Positions 58,646-64,000 of a DNA stretch of 64,000 nucleotides are shown here, in pieces. The first letter of the stretch is position 1. Every line of letters starts with the position of its first letter. Location of the stretch: assembly GCF_001045465.1 (NCBI RefSeq), contig NZ_LFND01000008.1:153218-217217 (forward strand). Reading direction: 5' to 3'. Origin of the DNA: Chryseobacterium angstadtii (GTDB lineage: Bacteria > Bacteroidota > Bacteroidia > Flavobacteriales > Weeksellaceae). Position numbers and translations under genes: made by a program. A model generated the notes under the pieces. That model did not search any database, was not told where the DNA came from, and was given only the letters and a program-made list of their open reading frames with translations.

Positions 58646-60274
58646 ATGGACATCGAATTCAACAAACGGGAAGATCAAAACAGGTTAAAATTATCCGATC
58701 TCAATCAATTGCTCGCTGAAATAAAAAAAGGAGGCGGTGAGAAGAGGCTTCAGAAGCTTCGTGATGAAGGAAAAATGACGGCAAGAGAAAGAATTGAATA
58801 TCTTCTCGACAAAGGTTCAGATTCCATAGAAATTGGTGCATTTGCCGGATATGAAATGTATGAAGAACATGGTGGATGCCCTAGCGGAGGGGTTGTGATC
58901 GTAATGGGCTATGTTTCCGGGAGACAGTGTATTGTTGTTGCCAATGATGCCTCTGTAAAAGCGGGAGCCTGGTTTCCTATTACCGGAAAGAAAAACCTTA
59001 GAGCACAGGAAATCGCAATGGAGAACAGACTTCCCATTATTTATCTTGTAGATTCTGCAGGGGTTTATCTTCCTATGCAGGACGAGATTTTCCCTGATAA
59101 AGAGCATTTCGGACGAATTTTTAGAAATAATGCTAAAATGAGTTCCATGGGAATTGTTCAGATTTCTGCCGTAATGGGCAGTTGTGTAGCCGGAGGTGCT
59201 TATCTTCCTATTATGAGCGATGAAGCCATGATTGTTGATAAAACAGGTTCTATTTTCCTTGCGGGAAGCTACCTTGTAAAAGCGGCCATCGGAGAAAGTA
59301 TTGATAATGAAACGCTGGGCGGAGCTACTACTCACTGCTCAATTTCCGGGGTTACAGATTATAAAGCTAAAGATGATCAGGATGCTTTAAACAGAATCAA
59401 AACCATTATGAAATCTCTCGGAAGTACTGAGAAAGCAGGTTTTGACAGAATAGAAAGTTTTCCGCCAAAGGAAAATCCTGAGAATATTTTCGGAATTGTT
59501 CCTGTGTCCAGAGCAGAGCAGTATGACACATACGAGATCATTAAATGTCTGGTTGACAATTCAGAATATGATGAGTATAAGCCTGACTACGGGAAAAGCA
59601 TTATCTGTGCAACTGCCAGAATTGATGGTTGGTCTGTAGGTATTGTAGCCAACCAAAGAAAGCTTGTAAAAAGCGGAAAGGGGGAAATGCAGTTCGGAGG
59701 TGTAATTTACTCAGATTCTGCTGATAAAGCCACAAGATTTATAGCGAACTGCAACCAGAGAAAGATTCCGTTGATTTTCCTTCAGGACGTTACCGGATTC
59801 ATGGTAGGTTCAAAATCGGAACATGGAGGTATTATTAAAGATGGTGCTAAAATGGTGAATGCTGTTTCGAATTCAGTAGTCCCGAAATTCACCATCATTA
59901 CAGGAAATTCTTACGGAGCAGGAAACTATGCTATGTGTGGTAAAGCTTATGATCCCCGATTAATTGTAGCGTGGCCATGGGCAGATCTGGCTGTAATGGG
60001 AGGCGCTCAGGCTGCAAAAGTTTTGGCCCAGATCCAGGAATCTACTTTAAAAAAGCAGGGCAAAGAAATTTCCGAAGAAGAGCACAATGAAATTTTGGAT
60101 ACCATCACCAAAAAATATCAGAAGCAAACGGCAGCCACTTACGCTGCAGCAAGGCTTTGGACGGATGCCATCATCAATCCTACGGATACAAGAAAATGGA
60201 TTTCAATGGGAATTGAAGCAGCCAACCATGCTCCTATTACTGAAAAATTCAACTTAGGAGTCATTCAGGTGTGA
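58646..60274 (+). CDS. Acyl-CoA carboxylase, carboxyltransferase (beta) subunit
   Basis: 542 residues. Crotonase-like carboxyltransferase: N-half 'GGGEKRLQKLRDEGKMTARERIEYLLDKGSD', 'GGVVIVMGYVSGRQCIVVANDASVKAGAWFPITGKKNLRAQEIAMENRLPIIYLVDSAGVYLPMQDEIFPD' and C-half 'KIPLIFLQDVTGFMVGSKSEHGGIIKDGAKMVNAVSNSVVPKFTIITGNSYGAGNYAMCGKAYDPRLIVAWPWADLAVMGG'. The glycine-rich oxyanion loops are intact. Substrate is propionyl-, methylcrotonyl- or a similar acyl-CoA; 'CGKAYDPR...WPWA' leans to methylcrotonyl-type. No biotin-carboxylase subunit is adjacent. Confidence 0.9.
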   Translation: MDIEFNKREDQNRLKLSDLNQLLAEIKKGGGEKRLQKLRDEGKMTARERIEYLLDKGSDSIEIGAFAGYEMYEEHGGCPSGGVVIVMGYVSGRQCIVVANDASVKAGAWFPITGKKNLRAQEIAMENRLPIIYLVDSAGVYLPMQDEIFPDKEHFGRIFRNNAKMSSMGIVQISAVMGSCVAGGAYLPIMSDEAMIVDKTGSIFLAGSYLVKAAIGESIDNETLGGATTHCSISGVTDYKAKDDQDALNRIKTIMKSLGSTEKAGFDRIESFPPKENPENIFGIVPVSRAEQYDTYEIIKCLVDNSEYDEYKPDYGKSIICATARIDGWSVGIVANQRKLVKSGKGEMQFGGVIYSDSADKATRFIANCNQRKIPLIFLQDVTGFMVGSKSEHGGIIKDGAKMVNAVSNSVVPKFTIITGNSYGAGNYAMCGKAYDPRLIVAWPWADLAVMGGAQAAKVLAQIQESTLKKQGKEISEEEHNEILDTITKKYQKQTAATYAAARLWTDAIINPTDTRKWISMGIEAANHAPITEKFNLGVIQV

Positions 60275-60321
60275 AAATATCCATAATACATTAATAATAT
60301 ACTTATTTTTTCAATAAACAT

Positions 60322-60374
60322 AAAGACAATGGAAATATGATAAACAATTCATATTATCGTTGTCTTTTTTTATT
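60322..60374 (+). terminator. Terminator of the carboxylase gene
   Basis: AAAGACAA / TTGTCTTT with an inner AATATGA / TCATATT stem, then T7. Confidence 0.8.
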
Positions 60375-60401
60375 AACTTTATAAAACAAAATCACTACAT
60401 T

Positions 60402-63395
60402 ATGAAAAGTAAATTAACTTTTATCCTGCTTATAGTTTTCAGCTATTTCTGGGGCCAGGATATTTCGAAGGATGCATCATTGCCCGGCAGTGTTTTTCCT
60501 TTTGATTTTCAGAAATTTGAAAATCAGTTCAGAGAAAGCCGTCTGAAAAAAGAAAAAATTTCCAAGACCTGGATCATTCTTCCGACGGAAAATGGAAAAA
60601 CCGTCAAATTTTTCTTAAAAGAAAATGACCTTACGGAGAAAAGACTCGGCTCTATTCTTACTTTTGACGGGGTAAGTTCTGACCAAACATCTTCCATCAA
60701 ACTTTCTGTCTTCGACGATCATCTTAATGCCATTATTAAAAATGATGAAGGCTATTTTATAGTAGAACCTTACAAAACAACTTCCGGTCAATATAGAATT
60801 TATAATGCTTTTTCAAAATTTGATGAAAGATTTACCTGCGGCGTGGAGGAAAGCGATGTCATTAAAGAGCTTGCAACCGTTAAGCAATCTATAATGTCAA
60901 AATCTGTAACCAATTTTCCGTTTGGAAACCAAATCCGAAAATTCAGACTGGCAGTAGCTACTACAGGGGAATTTACGCAGGCATTCAGTGGAAATACAGA
61001 CAATGCTTTAGCAGAAGCAGTAAATATGGTTAATTTGATCAATAAGATTTATGAATCTGAAGTTTCCGTAACCTTCAGCCTTATTGCTGAAACAACTGAT
61101 AAAACCCTGATATTTACAGATCCTAATACAGATCCTTTCACAGTAGATCCTTCTTTTGCAAGTGCGGCTAATTCCCAAACGGGGTTCAATACCTTAAACA
61201 CGAACGCTACATTGGTTTATAATAAATATGATATAGGCCATACATTTAATATTCTGAGCAGCGGAGGAGCACAGGGACAAGCAGGCCCTCAGCCATGTAA
61301 CAATACTTCGAAATCAAGAGCATGGAGCCAGTGGGCTTTAACTATGCCTAAAGGAATTGTTGCAGGTTTAATTGCTCATGAAATGGGACATCAGTTTTCT
61401 GCCGGACACACCTATAATGCGGTTGGAGGAAGCAGCGGAAGCCCGACATTCTGTACAAGCGGATGGAACGCAGCAGCAGCTGTTGAACCGGGAGGAGGAT
61501 CAACTCTCATGGGATATTCCAATAACTGTACAACTCCGAACAATCAGACCAATACAGGAAATAATAATCTTAGCTATTTTAATGCAAAAAGCTTAGATCA
61601 GATTCTGGCTTATCTACAGACTCCAGCCAATTGCTATACGATTGTAGCAAGTACGAATCTGGCTCCATCTGCCAACGCAGGAGTAGATATCACAATCCCA
61701 AAAAATACACCTTTCAAGCTAAAAGGGATAGCCAGTGATCCTAATGACAGCAATTTGTCTTATACCTGGGAACAGGCAGATGTGGCATCAGCTAATGATA
61801 AAGGAGCATTCGGATCCACGATCACCGGTACAGGTGGTTATACAGCGGTAAACAGTACTACTGCACCTCTTTTCCGTTCTGAACAGACCAGTTCAACTAC
61901 AGAAAGATATTTTCCAAAAATGCAGTTTGTGCTTAATAATCAAAACAACCCTCCTACCAACGATGCTGAAGCCCTGCCATTGGTGGCAAGAAGCATGAAG
62001 TTCCGCTTTACGGTAAGAGATAACAATGTAACCAACGGAGGTCTTGATTCTGATGATATTATTGTAACAGTTGCTAACAGCGGACCGCTGGCTGTTACCT
62101 ATCCTAATGCAACGGGAATTTCTGTAGCTTCAAACACCGCAGCTACTATCACATGGGATGTAAACAGTACGAATACAATTAAAAGTAATGTAGATATTCT
62201 ATTGTCTATTGATGGTGGCTTATCTTTCCCTTATACTTTAGGATCTAATGTCCCAAATAATGGCAGCTACAATGCCACTATCCCTTATATCCCTTCTACC
62301 GATAAAGCAAGGGTGAAAGTAGTAGGCATTATCAATGCTTATGCAGAGTTCTTTGATGTATCGGATAATAACTTCACCATTACATCAGATTGTGCAGCTT
62401 ATTCTTCCTATATTACACCGAAATCTCCTGTTTCAGCAATTTCCGGAAGCCCTTCTGCTAACCTTAATATGACAGCACCTCCGGCGGAAAACGGAGCCTA
62501 TACGTCCAAAACATTTGTCTATAATGTAGGTTCAGCTAATAATAATGTGATTGTGTATAGTGATGCTTCAATGACCTCTCCTGTTTCGGCAGTCAGTAAT
62601 TATGTTTCCAATACATTTAAATTCAGAGTTACTGAAACCGGAACCTACACGTTCTCCAAATCATCAGGATTCTTAATTACATCTGTACACTCCGGAAATC
62701 CTGCATCATTGGGTAACTTTTTAACTTCAAATGCCTATTATAACGGCTCTAATTACACGTCCAATACTTCTGCAAAAGCAGTTGTACTGAATGAAGGTGT
62801 TGATTATTACCTTGTCACATCAAACTTTAGCAGCCCAGCCAATACTACTTCATATACCATTACAGTAAGCGGTGCCGGAAGCCTTTACGAAACTTCTACA
62901 CCTCCTGCCGGATATAGCTATACATTTGCAGCTGTTAATAATTCTACAGGGAAAATTCAGGCAGTCAGCCCTACGGCAAACTTCACCTCTATTCCTGCAG
63001 GAACATACACAGTGAAAGGTATTTCTTACAGCAGTACTGCAAACGTATCTAATTTTGTAGGAAAAAGTATCAGTGAGCTTGTCGCTTTGAATATCTGTTT
63101 AAATGAAAGTAAAAATGACAGAATACTGACGGTTACTTCCAGCTTAAATACAATGGAGCTCCAGAATAATGATGGTATTAAAATTGTACCTAATCCGGTG
63201 AAAGATGTACTTTCAGTAATTACTCAAAAAAATATTACTCATTATGAGTTGTATGATATGTCCGGAAGAAATATAACCGGCAGACAAAAGTATTCCGGAA
63301 GTATTAACTTCACTCCATATTCATCAGGTTCTTATGTGATAAGACTTTTTGATAAAGAAGAACTAATCCATCAGGCTACTGTTATTAAAAAATAA
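60402..63395 (+). CDS. Secreted reprolysin-like metalloprotease with T9SS domain
   Basis: 997 residues from ATG 60402 (an earlier TTG at 60360 lies in the terminator). Signal peptide 1-19 (FWGQD). Propeptide ~20-180; catalytic domain ~185-415 with HEMGHQFSAGH (first His ~326), the metzincin HExxHxxxxxH zinc site of the reprolysin-like (M12B) group. Then cadherin/Ig-like beta regions ('APSANAGVDITIPKNTPFKLKGIASDPNDSNLSYTWEQ'). C-terminal ~75 residues ('IKIVPNPVKDVLSVI' ... 'SGSYVIRLFDKEELIHQATVIKK') are a type A T9SS domain. An extracellular protease. Confidence 0.92.
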   Translation: MKSKLTFILLIVFSYFWGQDISKDASLPGSVFPFDFQKFENQFRESRLKKEKISKTWIILPTENGKTVKFFLKENDLTEKRLGSILTFDGVSSDQTSSIKLSVFDDHLNAIIKNDEGYFIVEPYKTTSGQYRIYNAFSKFDERFTCGVEESDVIKELATVKQSIMSKSVTNFPFGNQIRKFRLAVATTGEFTQAFSGNTDNALAEAVNMVNLINKIYESEVSVTFSLIAETTDKTLIFTDPNTDPFTVDPSFASAANSQTGFNTLNTNATLVYNKYDIGHTFNILSSGGAQGQAGPQPCNNTSKSRAWSQWALTMPKGIVAGLIAHEMGHQFSAGHTYNAVGGSSGSPTFCTSGWNAAAAVEPGGGSTLMGYSNNCTTPNNQTNTGNNNLSYFNAKSLDQILAYLQTPANCYTIVASTNLAPSANAGVDITIPKNTPFKLKGIASDPNDSNLSYTWEQADVASANDKGAFGSTITGTGGYTAVNSTTAPLFRSEQTSSTTERYFPKMQFVLNNQNNPPTNDAEALPLVARSMKFRFTVRDNNVTNGGLDSDDIIVTVANSGPLAVTYPNATGISVASNTAATITWDVNSTNTIKSNVDILLSIDGGLSFPYTLGSNVPNNGSYNATIPYIPSTDKARVKVVGIINAYAEFFDVSDNNFTITSDCAAYSSYITPKSPVSAISGSPSANLNMTAPPAENGAYTSKTFVYNVGSANNNVIVYSDASMTSPVSAVSNYVSNTFKFRVTETGTYTFSKSSGFLITSVHSGNPASLGNFLTSNAYYNGSNYTSNTSAKAVVLNEGVDYYLVTSNFSSPANTTSYTITVSGAGSLYETSTPPAGYSYTFAAVNNSTGKIQAVSPTANFTSIPAGTYTVKGISYSSTANVSNFVGKSISELVALNICLNESKNDRILTVTSSLNTMELQNNDGIKIVPNPVKDVLSVITQKNITHYELYDMSGRNITGRQKYSGSINFTPYSSGSYVIRLFDKEELIHQATVIKK

Positions 63396-63415
63396 ATAAT
63401 TTATTTCATAAATAT

Positions 63416-63447
63416 AAAGAGATGGTTGAAAAACTGTCTCTTTTCTT
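63416..63447 (+). terminator. Terminator of the metalloprotease gene
   Basis: AAAGAGA / TCTCTTT hairpin followed by a T-rich run. Confidence 0.75.
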
Positions 63448-63486
63448 TTTAATATATTAGTTTCATAATTGTTAAAACGATTAATA

Positions 63487-63906
63487 ATGAAAAAAACGGC
63501 TGCATTATTACTTATCCTGATTTTCGGAATCTTATCTGCACAAAGTAAAGAGCATCAATTCAGATTTGATGTAAAAAAGTTTCGTAAAGAATGGACAAAA
63601 AGCAAGCATGAAAAATCCTCTTTGCAGCTTAAGATATTTGATCCGAACGGCAGCCCGCTAATATTTAATATTATGGAAAGCAGTATCTCTGAACAACCAA
63701 TACAAAATATAAATACATTTAAAGGAAGCAGTATGGATGGCACCAAACGAATATCCTTTACGTTGACTAAAAAAACTATATCCGGGTCTTACTCTGATCA
63801 GGGAGTTGAAGTATATTTTGACCCTGTTATTAATAAAAAATCTCTGTATAAAGTCTACATTCCGAATTCTGTTCAAACAGGTCAGGAAAAAGATTTCGTC
63901 CCGTAA
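63487..63906 (+). CDS. Stand-alone metalloprotease propeptide paralogue
   Basis: 139 residues from ATG 63487 (a TTG at 63469 is in frame). Signal peptide MKKTAALLLILIFGILSAQ. The mature part parallels residues ~25-140 of the upstream metalloprotease: 'FRFDVKKFRKEW' against 'FPFDFQKFENQF', 'NTFKGSSMDGTKRISFTL' against 'LTFDGVSSDQTSSIKLSV', 'VEVYFDPV' against 'GYFIVEPY', 'LYKVYI' against 'QYRIYN'. It stops where the catalytic domain should begin, and every frame is closed within ~30 bases after the TAA. No zinc motif or T9SS tail. Either a free-acting pro-domain (inhibitor or chaperone) or a decaying copy. Beyond it, 63919-63993 could encode 24 residues, too little to call. Confidence 0.7.
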   Translation: MKKTAALLLILIFGILSAQSKEHQFRFDVKKFRKEWTKSKHEKSSLQLKIFDPNGSPLIFNIMESSISEQPIQNINTFKGSSMDGTKRISFTLTKKTISGSYSDQGVEVYFDPVINKKSLYKVYIPNSVQTGQEKDFVP

Positions 63907-64000
63907 ATTAAATTATAAATGATGAATAATAAGAGATTATGGAAGGATGTAAGCAGTCTTTTTAAAATAACCGCAAGGATAGACAAAGAATAGATTACAG

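Noticed and set aside
58817..59335. 172-codon minus-strand frame opposite the carboxylase
   Set aside because: Antisense shadow of the carboxyltransferase domain.
63907..64000. Frameshifted continuation of the metalloprotease paralogue
   Set aside because: All three frames close soon after 63906 and none resembles the start of the catalytic domain. Only 94 bases remain, so a remnant further on cannot be excluded.

Overview
The window looks like chromosome from a Chryseobacterium-like member of the Flavobacteriia (phylum Bacteroidota). This rests on what can be seen: AT-rich intergenic DNA; no Shine-Dalgarno signal before most genes; many upstream matches to the Bacteroidota -7 element TAnnTTTG; abundant 'MKK...' signal peptides and lipoproteins; type IX secretion (T9SS) parts and cargo; and families typical of the group (DUF5606, DUF3822, DUF2027-Smr, PorP/SprF, ELWxxDGT, S9/DPP). 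No rRNA, tRNA, CRISPR array, prophage or classical insertion sequence was found. Most genes are housekeeping or envelope genes in short operons.

Layout. 1-3627 is the 3' part of a metallophosphoesterase/beta-barrel fusion. 3.9-9.3 kb holds a secreted C1q-like protein, a mazG-FUSC-lipoprotein operon and a ruvX-def-DUF5606 operon. 9.4-16.6 kb has sixA overlapping an archaemetzincin lipoprotein, a T9SS beta-propeller, a serine hydrolase, then phosphodiesterase, Smr, DUF3822 and rsmD. 16.6-24.6 kb has a divergent HxlR/nitroreductase pair, murI, a DUF4139 protein, hemW, porP/sprF, rluD and a PASTA protein. 24.8-30.8 kb has ddl, coaD, a four-helix-bundle gene inside inverted heptamer arrays, a TRIC channel, folA and a lemA-TPM-TPM operon. 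30.9-41.7 kb has a kefF-kefC pair, a GIN-domain lipoprotein, dcp, ychJ, a SlyD-like isomerase, an unlisted 50-residue gene, a luciferase-like oxidoreductase and a DPP-type peptidase. 41.8-42.4 kb is a 94-bp tandem array. 42.5-52.5 kb has yceI, ygiD, a subtilase lipoprotein, hutH and uvrC. 52.5-64 kb is rich in secretion genes: an ELWxxDGT T9SS cargo, a PorV/PorQ-like protein, a DMT transporter, a candidate small RNA, an acyl-CoA carboxylase, a reprolysin-like T9SS metalloprotease and a stand-alone copy of its propeptide.

The most unusual signal is not a protein family. At least seven intergenic sites carry degenerate repeats with a strict 7-bp period. The heptamer differs by site (TAATRGG, GARGTTA, ATGGAAG, NNTAGGN, CGNAACN, GTSAATR), and the arrays often form inverted pairs. 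One pair encloses the four-helix-bundle gene exactly between coaD and the TRIC gene, like a cassette. The 94-bp array at 42 kb is built from the same kind of heptamer dyads. Several REP-like palindromes lie in other gaps. The other notable items are the orphan structured RNA at 58.4 kb and the propeptide-only paralogue at 63.5 kb.
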